Source: Cristatella mucedo (lineage: Eukaryota > Bryozoa > Phylactolaemata > Cristatellidae). From it: a stretch of DNA of 64,000 nucleotides. A program made the position numbers and the translations under genes. The notes below the pieces were generated by a model that was given only the letters and a program-made list of their open reading frames with translations, had not been told where the DNA came from and made no database searches. Below are positions 11,053 through 22,825 of the stretch, in pieces (the first letter of the stretch is position 1; every line of letters starts with the position of its first letter). The stretch spans positions 1,877,001-1,941,000 of the forward strand of contig WPIO01000034.1 in the NCBI GenBank assembly GCA_009760855.2. The letters run 5' to 3'.

Positions 11053-11424
11053 ATGAATTCAATGTCATACGAACAGAATGTCACTAGACAAAACCTAGCG
11101 CTGGATAATGGAACCGATAACAAACGATGCTTACTCACTTGCATGTACCTGTACGCTATAGGCAGCCGATTCGCGATAGTGAATTATTTTCTTTCAGAAA
11201 ATCAACGACTACTGCACACCTCGGGCGATACGGATGAAGTAAGAGAAGCACGTAAGCACCGACGTATAGCGTTCGAATACCGTAGATACAAAGCGTTTCT
11301 GGAGATGCGGCGGAAGGAAATGGACGAAGAGAAGCGAGCCGCCCGGAAGAGTCGCTGCACGAGCAACGCGAGCCGCCGCGGCAGAGCGCGGCAAGACCCC
11401 ACACCTAGTCAAGCAGAAACTTAA
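11053..11424 (+). CDS. Block-A small basic protein, copy 2
   Basis: A 123-codon frame starts at ATG 11,053 (MNSMSYEQNVTRQNLALDNG). It continues with a hydrophobic stretch (CMYLYAIGSRFAIVNYFL) and then a highly charged helix-forming segment rich in R, K and E (REARKHRRIAFEYRRYKAF, LEMRRKEMDEEKRAARKSR). An upstream 'tatatattttt' at about 11,006 and AATAAA at 11,518 give it the outline of a compact intronless gene. The TGA ending the other two copies is AGA here, extending the protein by 13 residues. No known family is recognised; the basic helix could bind nucleic acid, which is inference only. It is equally possible that this is non-coding repeat with a long frame. Confidence 0.4.
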   Translation: MNSMSYEQNVTRQNLALDNGTDNKRCLLTCMYLYAIGSRFAIVNYFLSENQRLLHTSGDTDEVREARKHRRIAFEYRRYKAFLEMRRKEMDEEKRAARKSRCTSNASRRGRARQDPTPSQAET

Positions 11425-11517
11425 TTGCCTGCCTTTAGAACTGCCGACGTGCTGATAACAATCCATAGATTTATGTAATGACTCGTACTCATACTCATGT
11501 TTAATCCGGTCATTGCT

Positions 11518-11523
11518 AATAAA
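11518..11523 (+). terminator. AATAAA polyadenylation signal of A2
   Basis: AATAAA about 95 bp after the ORF stop. Conserved in A1 and A3. Confidence 0.45.
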
Positions 11524-12621
11524 GAATTAGGAAACTTCAACGAACTCCATCGATTTGCACGCTGTGTCCTGTCAGATCGGCACTCTTTAGCACGTTAAAT
11601 CGTTACGAAAGCTCTCAACGGCTCAGGACTCAGGTCCTTCGCCACAAGCGAAGCACACCCGGACGGGTGGTAGTCCATGGAAATGCGACGCGGGTCACGC
11701 AGTGCAGCAGACGCCTTGAAGCGCATCGTGCAAGGTTGCAGAAGTTAATCTTTTTGGCATCGTGGAGTTGCAGGTGGAAATACATTACGTTACGCATACG
11801 CATGCCGGAGATGGCAAAGCGGAGCGCGAGTCAAGGAGATCAATCCAGCCCGATCAGTGCCCGGGTTCGTCAGCTACTTAGACCACTAGTTAGTCCGTCA
11901 AAGTTGCAGACGTAATGTTTAGGCTTATCGGTGAGATATTTGCAGCCATGGTACGACGGTGCAGCAACTATGCGAGCCCCAAAAAAGAGGGCGCAGTTTG
12001 CATAACTTGCATTTCGGCTGCAAAAGCGCAGTCTCGTAGCTGAACTTGAACAACAAAATGATAGAGCTTCAGAGGACTATGAGCCCTCAGGGCTTTTGAC
12101 AGGATGGCCAAGGAAGCTCCGGCAGCTTGTGGTCCGTGCATTACGACTACCTTTGCTGCTGCCTGGATGGACGTCTGCTGCTACCGGTGTGTCGGCCTGA
12201 ACCAGCTGCGTTGGCGTATTGGAAAGCTGCCTAAGTGAGTGTGAACCACTGGATGTCGGGATGCCACCAACTCTCAGCTAAACGATGGACATGCACGCAT
12301 AGAATATGCCAAAGGTTCTTCATCGGGCTGTGAATTTCGCACTATTGAGGACCGGTGAGGTTTAGCAGCAATACTCTGGGAACAAAGAAAGAGAGCTCAG
12401 TTAGCGTAGTCAGCACTAACAACAACGATGCAAACGAGGGACAAGAGAAGCCACTCAGTGAAACATTGGCGAAACCTATCAATTCACCACGGAGTCGTTG
12501 CCAGACGATACGGCTCATTTGACCATCTATGTTGGCCAGGCCAATGGATCAGGTAACACCCAGTTCCTCGCTGCACTCCCAAAATTAAAATATTGAGTGA
12601 TTTTACAAGGGAATAACCTTG

Positions 12622-12653
12622 TACCTTACTAATATTTTCACGTGCTTAAGGTA
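12622..12653 (+). other. Conserved 32-nt hairpin downstream of A2
   Basis: TACCTTA and TTAAGGTA arms in a 32-nt window, with a loop sharing 'TAATA' and 'CGT' with the foldback copies. It lies about 1.0 kb after GTTACGAAA here, against 0.2 kb in the foldback arms. Confidence 0.55.
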
Positions 12654-12779
12654 GTTTGATAGACTCGGAAGTCACGTAAGCAACATTTATAGAAGCCTTT
12701 CGGTTGGCATGCATATTTACAGTTCATATGGATCAATCTTCTTCAGATTCCATATATTTTAGGTAAATAACTCAGCAGC

Positions 12780-12960
12780 TACACAATTTGAATAGTAATA
12801 CAATTAGAATAATATGAGTACAATAATACAAATAAAATGTAAATTATAAAATAATAAAACAATATAAAAATAATATGAGTGATAAAATAAAAGAATGAAA
12901 ATAAATGAATAAATAATGGGAAGATATTTGAAAAATGCAGCTGGTTTTTCATCGGAGGTT
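12780..12960. other. AT-rich filler between A2 and U2
   Basis: Simple A/T sequence, with open frames arising from composition only. No gene seen from 12,700 to 13,220. Confidence 0.5.
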
Positions 12961-13156
12961 TTACTGTCACTTTCTTTCTAACGCAAGGCCTTCAGTTGGC
13001 TGGTACGTCGTACTGTAGGGTTCTTCATAATTCACAAGTTTATCAGCCGTGACACCGATAAACGATCCTTCAATGCCACTCCATGAACCTCTGCTTTTGA
13101 GAAATTACGTCACTTAGTTTGTGACATGTGACCTTTATCATCCGTCCTCTCAGGTA

Positions 13157-13168
13157 AGAGAGAGAGAG

Positions 13169-13208
<40 letters not shown>
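13157..13208 (+). repeat. (GA)n(TA)n microsatellite
   Basis: A run of ga dinucleotides passes directly into about 20 ta dinucleotides. It sits immediately upstream of the start of U2. Confidence 0.9.
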
Positions 13209-13214
<6 letters not shown>

Positions 13215-15073
13215 CAAACGATCTCGAATCAAGAACATCAGTAGTGCCCACAGCATACGGTGCAGCCATCAGCCGTTGCACGAGCAATTGGGAATAAGGC
13301 TATCACAGTTGTCTGTTGCCTCGTTCCACAAAGCCTGACCTAAATCTAGCATGCCTGGCATACCTTCAGAGTTTTTGTCTTTGGCGTAGGAAGGAAAATA
13401 TCTACAAGATATCTTTTCTGGGAATACAAACGTTGGCACACTTTAAACATGCATTCTCCTTTTGAGATACTGGTAATCGGAACGTGAAATATTTTCGAAC
13501 GTAACTCCTTATTAAAGTTTCACTGAAAACTTTATGAGATCAATGAATACAACGAGACTGGATACGAGCATATATTAAATACTTACGCCAACTTACAGTG
13601 AACAAATAACCTTGGCATGCTTAGATATGGACATCCAAGCTAAGCTTGCCCGTAAATTCATAATATACAGACATTAGATTTCCATAACTCTCCATCTCTT
13701 AGTCTTTTGGCCTGTGCAATGCGATGCTATAAGTTGGTGCTATACTCCTCTGCTGCATTTACCATTTTTAACCGTCACATCTTCAAATTACACGGCAGCT
13801 CACTACTCTACATTAGCCACATATAAAACCTTCTTGGCGACTTCAAAATTTAGTTCCTCACCTTTATTAACGCTGGATTGGCTTGCTCCAGACAACGAAC
13901 CTGAAGTTATGTCACGTAATGCATTCCCATCACACTAAAGTTCTGCTGTCTCTGGTCGATGACTATTGCCTTGAAATTACTTCATTTGCCTCGAGGACCG
14001 AGCCTCCGGTTGCTTTCGTACTTAGGCTAATAGGTCACGCTGTCTGCTTCCTTTTTATTTTGTGTGGCAGTGCTTTAAAAAATTTGTATGTCATGATTAG
14101 GGCTATTGCTTTATGCTTTTGTATATTACCCCTGTGGGCACGGTGTTTATTGAGTGATATTCATACACGTGCACAATTGAGTCCGTGTTGAGAAGCTGGT
14201 GGGCTTGCTTATTATTAGCAGTGAGTGTTTTCTTGTGAGATTTTGTAGGCTCGTCAACGTATGATACTTGAGTGCTTTTGAATGCCTTACTAAGTTGGCT
14301 AACTTGCTTTTCATTTCTTTTTAGTTAATTCTTCATTGCCATGCAGCGTAAAACACCTGACTACATATGGAGTTCCTTTAGGGGGATGGTCTGAAAATAG
14401 TTAACAATTGTTCAGTCTTGGGAATTTGTCTATTACAAGAATAAACAGTTACAAATGCAATCACAAATATTGTTAATTAACAGATGACTGGAATACGGCA
14501 AATAAAATCATTTTTGAAGATCTATTTGAATGGTAGTAATGGCCCTATCCCCTCTAGAATTTATCTTCCTCAGACCACAATTGTTGGTGTTTCTTAAATA
14601 ATAATGAAACGATCGGCATAATAATTGGCTCAAACATCAAGGGTAGCATTACATGTCTTTTGATGTAGCCATGGCTGTTTTTATGACCTTCCGATGACCT
14701 GTAGAAGTCAAGGTAATGTTTTTTCTGGTTAAAAATGACTTTTTGAGCCAAATTAACAGAGATTACACTACACACTGCACAAATATACTAATGCCCTCTA
14801 TGGTTTCAAAAGTATCCGTAGCCAAAAAAATTATTCGACAAGTGAAGTGTGCATTCACCTGTGTAAATTCCAAGTTCAAGGACATTCGGGACATACACTT
14901 ATACTTACAGTACCGACAGGCATGACAACCCGGGCTTCTCTAGAAATCGTAAAGGTCAGAGTATATTCCAAAATTAACGTCGCTGGCTTGCCAATTGGCC
15001 ATTCTGCAAAATTTGGTCCGTTCTGAAGAATATTCTTGTGATAAAACTCTTGAAGGCAACCAATGATTTAAAG

Positions 15074-17425
15074 TAGGGGTGTCCAACCTTTTTGCGTTGG
15101 GGGGGCCACATTAAAAAAATTTAAAAGGTCCGAGGGCCACATGTAAATTGGCGTAGTTGACTGCATCAGAAAATAAGATCGTAATTTAGTATGACTATTA
15201 CTATTATACTTAATAAATAAACCACAATACAATAGTATTTTCTACCATAATTATTATTAAAAATAATAAATAATAAAAAATTGATAATATGTCATGGAAA
15301 ATAATTCGATAGATATTATGGCCAATCTTTTACTTTTGGATTTTATTTTTATAACATGAAGACAGAAACTTATAAAACTTACAAATTTACATGATAAGGA
15401 CTCAAATTATATTAATGTCTTCGGATTAATTAAATGCCTCAGGTATTCAATGTCTTCTGCACTGCAGGCATCAATGAGATATTTGGCATTGTTTCTGTTT
15501 GCATAAAAAGTCGACATCTGCTGCAACAGTGGATGTGGCAATTCTAAGGATTCCTGATATATGATCATCTGTGAGAACGGATTGAGTCTTTGTTTTCACA
15601 TTTTTCAGTCTGGAAAAAAGCTGTTTACAGCAATATGTGCTGCCAAAAAGTGCAATATACCTGCGAGCATGTTTGGCTAGGTTAGGAAAAGACTCTGATG
15701 AAACATAATGCTTTTAAAAGGTAACAAGGTCATGCTGATCATAGGCAGTTTTTAAATAGCTGTCATTATGAATGTTGACTAGTTCGAGTTGAAATTCATC
15801 AGGTGCATCAGAGGGATCGATATAAAATGGATTACTAATCATGTTCATGTCATCCGCATGTTGTTGGAAATCCTGAAACCTCTCTCTGAATTCATCAACA
15901 AGTTTACTAACAAGAGTGGAGTACTTCATATGAGCCAGCGTTTTCGGCGATCTTGTTGCTAGTGTTGTGAAATGTAACAGTTTCTTCTGATCTAAGTGTT
16001 TCCGGAAAAGTTTCAGCTTTTGCACAAACGCGACAACACACTCATACATTATATGGACCAGTTGATCCTTACCTTAGAGTTTGACATTAAGATCTGCAAG
16101 ATGTTTTGTCATGTCCACCAAAAAAGCCAAGTCATTCAACCACTGCTTGTCATCGAGGAGGCCAACATCTTTTCCCTTTTCTGTCATAAATGTTTTTATT
16201 TCGTCCCGAAGTGACCAAAACCTGGCTAACGTGTTTGCCCTAGTTAGCCAACGGACTTGGCAGAAATAAATAACATCACAATTATCTGATCCCAACTCTT
16301 CAAGGAAAGCCTAAAATTGTTTGTGGTTTAGCGCACGAGACCTTATCGCATTGACTGTTGAAACTCCATTGTCCATTACATGTTGCATGCTCAAGACTTT
16401 TGCACATAGCTGTTCTTGGAGGATGATGCAGTGATGACTGATAATTTTGTGAGGTACTAATTTTACCATTAAAGATACAAATCCACTGTGTCTACCTGTC
16501 ATTGAAGGGGCTCCGTCTGTGGTTAAACCAATCAATTTCGTTTCAGGAAGATTAAATCTTGTGAGGACCCCCTTGACCTGATCCAAAATATCCCTCCCCA
16601 TTGTAGTGCCTTTCATTGAACATATATATCCAACAGTTTGTCGATAATGACAAACTTTCCTGTTACTCCGCGTACAAACACCGACAGTTGAGCCGTATCG
16701 CTATTGTCTGTGCTCTGGTCGAGCGAAAGAGAATACAATTCGCATTCAGCAAGTCTTTTAGTGAGAATTTCTTCTATATTGGATGCGAGCTCGTCAAATC
16801 TTCTCGCAATCGTTTGATAAGAAAGACTGATTTTCTCTACTTCTGACTTTTTTTCTGGACAGACCACACCAGTAAACAGCCTGAGGCATTCCTCAACAAA
16901 TTCACCATCGGAAAATGCTTACCCCCGCTTAGCTATAGCTTCAGCTATTAAAAAACTTACTTTGGTTGAAGCCTCAAACTTGTTGCTGACTGCTGTAAAC
17001 AATGACTGCTGTCCGATGACGCTCTGTTTCAACGAGTTCACGCGATCAATTCGAAGTTGAGAAGAAGCTCTTTTTTTCTATCCACACAGTGTGAAACATT
17101 TAATTCCGCTTGCGGAAGCGTTATACATGTGATCGTAATGGCGCCGCTGTAGCACAAATATATTACCCTTTCACGCCAAAATCTTCACATGAAGGCTAGA
17201 AAAATAAATCGATTATTTTACCTTCATGCGAAAATAGCCATTCGGACACCTTCACTCTTCACGCGCGCGTGAAGTACATCGCAGCGCCTTATATCACCGT
17301 TTGTAGTGATTAAAAATTAACGAAAAACATGGAGTGACGAATATTTTTGGGATAACGTTGCGGGCCGCATAGAAGACCTCGGCGGGCCGGGTTGTGGCCC
17401 GCGGGCCACGTGTTGGACACCCCTG
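15074..17425 (-). mobile_element. Complete but inactive hAT transposon
   Basis: The ends are 14-bp inverted repeats: TAGGGGTGTCCAAC (15,074-15,087) and GTTGGACACCCCTG (17,412-17,425). They are flanked by 8-bp target duplications, atttaaag (15,066-15,073) and atttacag (17,426-17,433). U1 has the empty site as a single atttaaag at 9422-9429. The subterminal 'gggccacat' and 'gcgggccac' repeats are typical of hAT families related to GTF2IRD2/ZBED-type transposases. Length is 2352 bp. The inner sequence is a broken transposase on the minus strand. Confidence 0.95.
15484..17087 (-). pseudogene. hAT transposase pseudogene (GTF2IRD2-like)
   Basis: Read on the minus strand from about 17,087, the frame carries hAT landmarks in order: AKRG-stop-AFSDGEFVEECL; YSLSLDQSTDNSDTAQLSVF; ITTDGAPSMTGRHSG-type segment (TTDGAPSM); HHCIILQEQLCAK; RALNHKQF-stop; VIYFCQVRWLTR; LAFLVDMTKHLADLNVKL-stop. 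The C-terminal dimerisation region is FPNLAKHARRYIALFG followed by LFSRLKNVKTKTQSVLTDD. At least four in-frame stops and one frameshift (near 16,615) disable it. Two of the stops look like Q-to-stop changes (TAG, TAA). The N-terminal BED zinc finger is not visible, so the element is also internally deleted. Confidence 0.9.
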
Positions 17426-17929
17426 ATTTACAGCAAGTAAACGATCAACATAAAGTCAATCGCATTCGGTTTACTGTAAAAGAACTATGACCCACATACC
17501 AGTGAGCATATACCTCAAGCTTCACGTAAGTGAAACTTTCAGATGAGTTCATTATTAGCATGTTTGTGGCATTCGCTTGACACCTTGGCAACATTATCAT
17601 AAAACGTGGTGGAGGAAAAAATGCCAGCTCACCATCAATATAGATCTAAGGACCAACGTGCACGTGAGATGGCTGGAATTATTTTACGTAAAAACAACCA
17701 TACATTCCAAATTTCAAGTTGATCGGATCACTATCATTGGTGATATGACATAAGATACCGAGATAGCAAGTTACTGAGACAGTGCTAAGCATCGCACAAA
17801 CATCGTTAAAGGAATACGTCAACATTAAAGACTTTCATTGAGCGTCAGCTGTGATGAGAGTTGCAGTTGCCTCTCTAATTGTGTAATTGTGTAACTCCCG
17901 GTTGCAAGAGGTCCATTGTACCGGATACT

Positions 17930-19130
17930 TCCTGGTTCCGGCCGGGTCTAAATAAAAGTGATCTCTGGTCTGCTAGTGTAATATTGCTCGCATCGCACTA
18001 TCAACAAACAGAATATTACCACGATAGCTGGCATGTTTTGCCGCAGTAAAGCCAGCCATTTAGGTCTGCCACCGCTGATACCCGACGCCTGAGACGCGTT
18101 TGCCATATATATCTCAAGCTAAAAACGGCATGAATGGGAACTTTAAATCACGTTAATTTTCCCTTGAATAAAATTGAATCAACATTTGCAGACTGATTCT
18201 CTATGAACGACTCACTCGTTCAATTCAAACGCCAGCTGAGCGGCCTTCAGTACCCCGGGGCTCCGGGGGAAGCCCGCACTGTCAATGGCTGCTAGACGAA
18301 CCGGATCAGTGGTGCAAAGATTAGTAGGGGCGGCAATAATGGACGGCCTAGTAATCCCAGCCCCAGAGGCAATAACTTATCAATACATTATCCCGAACGA
18401 TAGTCTAGTTTCCATTACAATAGTCACTTCCATTTTTGAGCCAACGTAAACATACAAATGTCAACATATTTTGGCCAAATACATAACGATTTGCAGCAGG
18501 TTGTATGGGCCGCAGTGGCAGCAACGTTTTGCACTGTCGAGTTTACGCATTTTGATTGTGGTACTACTACCAGCCGGACGGATGTCTTCGAGGGGGCGTG
18601 TCATTACTTAGGAAAATTGACATTTCACATATTTTAAAGTGATGTTCTGCAGGCCTCTTAGGAGCAAAGTGGCTAATATGTACAGAGAAAACCGAAGTTT
18701 AGATTACGTAGTTTTTCAAAATAACTATTTTATTGAGCTCGTCGTACTACTTCTAGTGTAAATAGGTTTACAAATAATTTGATTTACCATGTTTTGGTCA
18801 TCTGTTAACAGCACAAATTTTAGATCGCATTTATATCTAGCTTTTCTTTTAATAGGCAGAATTCCGAAAACTGATAATTTGTGTGCCATATACCGACTCT
18901 TACGGCGAGACGCAGCAGATATGATAAAATTGCAACCAATTTACAGGGGTTTGAAAGTTTTCGACGCTTAGGCCTCTGAAGACTTTGGTAGGAATGTAGC
19001 GATGACCAATTCATGTAGCGATGACCAATTCCTGCGTATCACGATATAAAAAGTAATACTGGTTAGTGCAGTCAATTTACTTGGGTGTAGAAGCCGATTC
19101 AGGTGGAGATTTGTCTGGACCTTGCTTAGA
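17930..19130. other. U2-specific segment, nothing recognised
   Basis: No homolog was found in U1 and no convincing coding frame. It contains a 19-bp tandem duplication ('tgtagcgatgaccaattc' twice, 18,996-19,032) and a GC-rich patch at 18,250-18,275. Confidence 0.4.
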
Positions 19131-19738
19131 TTAATACTAACTCGTACAAATCCTATGTTTTTGCAAACGCTGTTTGGATAACAAGTCCTAAAAACGCTGA
19201 TACCTTCGAGATTTGTACATTTGATCGTCAGCTTTACTTAGTTTGTGTGCTAGCATCGTGAATAGAACAAGAATATTACGAAATAAATAAATGAAAGATC
19301 TATGAACCCACGAATGCCTTAGACCTGCGAGTTTCAAACTGTAAAAGTGATTATGCAGTTTTTTGTTAGGTCGTAGCACATTCAAACTCAAAAGGAATCA
19401 GCTTCGTAGCCCACTTACCATGCTGCTGTCATCTTGAAAATTAAAACGTAACCAGTTATTGTCTGCACAAACACGGTAGCTATCAGCGAATGGAATGAAA
19501 GTTTAGAAATTTTCAGAGGCAGAACTAAAAACCAAAGCCGTCTAAGAGCTGGCGATTCCGATAGCTAGAGATCAAAAGATGTTGTGCCCATTATAATTTT
19601 ATTGAAATACATTAAAATAGATAAAACTTTATACTTAGAGCACCAAAGGTTACCTAAATTCTCCAAAGCAGCAGGCATGCCGAAGCTGAATTATATATTT
19701 TTCTTCAGGCTCAAATTGTTCTCACACTGATTTTTACA

Positions 19739-20071
19739 ATGAATTCAATGTCATACGAACAGAATGTCACTAGACAAAACCTAGCGCTGGATAATGGAAC
19801 CGATAACAAACGATGCTTACTCACTTGCATGTACCTGTACGCTATAGGCAGCCGATTCGCGATAGTGAATTATTTTCTTTCAGAAAGTCAACGACTACTG
19901 CACAGCTCGGGCGATACGGATGAAGTAAGAGAAGCACGTAAACGCCGACGTATAGCGTTCGAATACCGTAGATACAAAGCGTTTCTGGAGATGCGGCGAA
20001 AGGAAATGGACGAAGAGAAGCGAGCCGCCCGGAAGAGTCGCTGCACGAGCAACGCGAGCCGCCGCGGCTGA
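19739..20071 (+). CDS. Block-A small basic protein, copy 3
   Basis: A 110-residue frame starts at ATG 19,739 and ends SNASRRG-TGA. It differs from the 11,053 copy at only three residues over the shared length (S/N, S/T, R/H), plus the retained stop. This stop is shared with A1, so 110 aa is probably the ancestral length. Upstream DNA back to about 19,398 is nearly identical to A2, then similarity falls abruptly. Family unknown. Confidence 0.4.
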   Translation: MNSMSYEQNVTRQNLALDNGTDNKRCLLTCMYLYAIGSRFAIVNYFLSESQRLLHSSGDTDEVREARKRRRIAFEYRRYKAFLEMRRKEMDEEKRAARKSRCTSNASRRG

Positions 20072-20206
20072 GCGCGGCAAGACCCCACACCAGACAGTCA
20101 AGCGGAAACTTAATGCTCTGCGTTTACAACTGCCGACGTGCTGATAACAATCCATAGATTTATGTAATGACTCGTACTCATACTCATGTTTAATCCGGTC
20201 ATTGCT

Positions 20207-20212
20207 AATAAA
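20207..20212 (+). terminator. AATAAA polyadenylation signal of A3
   Basis: AATAAA 136 bp after the ORF stop, homologous to 11,518. Confidence 0.45.
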
Positions 20213-20870
20213 GAATTAGGAAACTTCAACGAACTCCATCGATTTGCACGCTGTATCCTGTCAGATCGGCACTCTTTAGCACGTTAAATCGTTACGAAAG
20301 CTCTCAACGGCTCAGGACTCAGGTCCTTCGCCACAAGCGAAGCACACCCGGACGGGCGGTAGCCCATGCAAATGCGACGCGGGTCACGCAGTGCAGAAGA
20401 CGTCTTGAAGCGCATCATGCAGGGCTGCAGAAGGTAATCTTCGTGGCATCGTGGAGTTGCAGACGGAAATACATTACGTTACGCACACGCATGCCGGAGA
20501 TGGCAAAGCGCAGCGCCAGTCAAGCAAACCAATCCAGTCCGATCAGTGTCCGGGTTCGTCAGTTACTTAGACCACTAGTTAGTCCGTCAGAGCTACTTAC
20601 GTAATGTTTAGGCTCATAGGTGAAATATTTGCAGCCATGGTACGACGGTGCAGCAATCATGAGAGCGCCTAAAAAGGGGACGCAGTTTGCATAACTTGCA
20701 TTTTCACTGCAAAAGCGAAATCTCGTAGCTGAACTTAAACAACGAAATGCTAGAGTTTCCGAGGTTTGTGAGCTTACAGGGCTTTTGACAGGATGGCCAA
20801 GGAAGCTCCGGCAGCTTGTGGTCCGTGCATTACGACTACCTTTGCTGGTGCCCGGAGTGAGGTCTGATGC

Positions 20871-22690
20871 TTCTGGAGTATACGTTCATGAATTGAGAAA
20901 TGCCGACCCCTAATAATCATCGATTGAAGCAAGAAATTCCTTTCTCCAAAAAATGTATACATTAGAATCAACATTTTCTGCTAGTCCCGGACAAACATAA
21001 AAACTGTCAAGACAAAATCAATAAATTCCGTAGTATCTTTGGAAAAATTGAATACCTATACAATTTAATAGTAGAAAAAGAGTGATTGCTGAGAGGAAAA
21101 GCCTAGGTTGCTATTAAATTAAAAAGAGACAGAGACCGAGAACGAAGAGCGAGAATATTAAGCCAACGCCTAAGATGTGCGTGCTAATAGAATAATGAAA
21201 GCCGCTCAGGCGGCAACTCTACTGCTGTATAATTAAGGTAATCAAATCAGCCATCCTTCGTGTCCCTTTTTCCTTTACCAAATGGTTACTAATATCATGA
21301 CAGCAGTTACTTTAAATAGTGATTGGATGGTGTATGAACAACCATTTCTGAGCAAATTGTGCACAGTCAGTAAGTAGACTGAGCTGAAAGGACAATGAAA
21401 AGGCTGCTCGTTCGATCCTATCAGGCGAGGTAATAAAGAACAAGCTTCCTGCGCACTATGTGGAATGTATCTCAAAAGAGCAGCTGTAACTAGCGAGTGC
21501 TCGAGTCCTGTTGCAAGTTGGTCCCAAACTTTTTGAATTAAAAATAGTGGTTCGATATCATATGGATCAAAAGTTCAAGCAGCTGCAAGAATTTGTGCAA
21601 GAAAAACACGTCCGAATTTCACGATACCGACGTGAATAATAAAGCAGGTAGACTGGCCATTCCAGCCAGTCTGAATGCCACGCGTAAGAAGCCGCGAAGA
21701 TTCAATGAATTAATTGGAGCCGATGGCGCTCACTCGCACCGAGAAAGCTCTTTAGTTGGTAGTGCACACCTATTTAGGAGCATTTAAGTTCCAGTGCTAT
21801 CGCGGTTTTCTTTCGCCACAATAATTAAGTCCGAGGGAATAGGCTGAGGGCTAGGGAGGCTGAATTCCACGTCACTGATCTGTCCGAGACTGACAGCGCA
21901 GGGCTCCTTACTACAGCCGTGCTAGCCACAACTTCGCCGGAATCACTCCTATCATGCAACCCCCGGTGGCCCGGCGGCAGTCCCGCATAACTATAGGGCT
22001 TCCTAAGAGGCTTTCAAAAGATCAGGAGAGCGTTTCTGGGCACGTTTCGGCGTCTCCCTCGTGGAGAAAGTTTGGTAATGGCCGAGTCAAATTTAATTAA
22101 GCAATATTGGTGCACGAAGGCGGGGCTTCAAGTCAATGCTCGTCTCTCGAGATGAAGCTAGCTGTGCTTGACGCAGTTCTAATTAATAGTCAACCCGAAA
22201 TATTCCGCTCGATCGGTTATCGTACGAGTTTGAACATTTTGAATGAGGTAATTGGCTGATGAAAACCGGGTTGCTGGCACAACTTTCCGATAGCCGCCGC
22301 ACGAGCTGGAATTGCACGCGACAGAAGCAAGCGCAGCGGCGCAACGTGCTGTTCTGAAGCAATTATGATATTTGGCTCAAGACATCGATAGAGCAATTGT
22401 ACAGTGCGAATGCTCAATCGGAAAGCTATACATGAATCAGATAATTTCGGCTTACATTGGAGTAATGACGGCCAGCTGCAGCCTAATACTTTAGTTCTAA
22501 ACCACATCAAAGTTAAGTGTCCATAAGTTTTCTCCGTCTTGCACGAGCATTAAAATGTCACACTGGCTTCGGAAGGTCATTTTGATGGAATGCAGTTTGC
22601 ATACTCCGACGCAGGGATATATAGTTTTTGCTAGCGCTCTCTAAAACTAAGCTACTGTATCTGCGAAAGGGTGACGAGAGTCTATGGGTG
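20871..22690. other. Intergenic, nothing recognised
   Basis: No coding frame, known repeat or RNA gene could be supported here. Confidence 0.4.
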
Positions 22691-22694
22691 AAGC

Positions 22695-22784
22695 AGGTTA
22701 CGCCCAGTCACCGCTAAGGTTACGCCCAGGTGACGCTCAGGTATAGCCCGGGTCACGCCTAGGTTACGCGAGGCGAATCAATCT
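22695..22784 (+). repeat. 22-bp minisatellite, about four units
   Basis: Units of the form 'aggttacgcccaggtgacgctc' repeat at 22-23 bp spacing with substitutions (for example 'aggtatagcccgggtcacgcct'). Confidence 0.7.
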
Positions 22785-22825
22785 CGATTGGGTCCTCGCT
22801 AGTACCGCTAGCCCTCTCGCCAATC

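Larger units (their letters stand above)
6165..12420 (+). repeat. Unit U, copy 1 (U1), ending in block A2
   Basis: Collinear with U2 (13,222-20,870): 6176-6528 matches 13,230-13,558; 7130-8044 matches 13,560-14,480; 8850-9930 matches 14,480-15,073 plus 17,426-17,915; 10,410-12,140 matches 19,130-20,835. Divergence is uneven and drops sharply in the A block. It contains a segment absent from U2 (6529-7130) and an L2 insertion (8048-8845). The small frames in 7.1-10.3 kb show no recognisable domain and are not called as genes. Confidence 0.7.
13222..20870 (+). repeat. Unit U, copy 2 (U2), ending in block A3
   Basis: Second copy of the unit, with the start motif gaatcaagaacatca at 13,226. Compared with U1 it lacks about 600 bp at 13,558, carries a hAT insertion (15,074-17,425), and has about 1.2 kb of sequence (17,930-19,130) without an obvious U1 counterpart. 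Homology resumes at 19,135 and runs to about 20,835-20,865. Confidence 0.7.

Noticed and set aside
22217-22510. 97-codon minus-strand frame
   Set aside because: No domain, no splice context, composition like chance frames.
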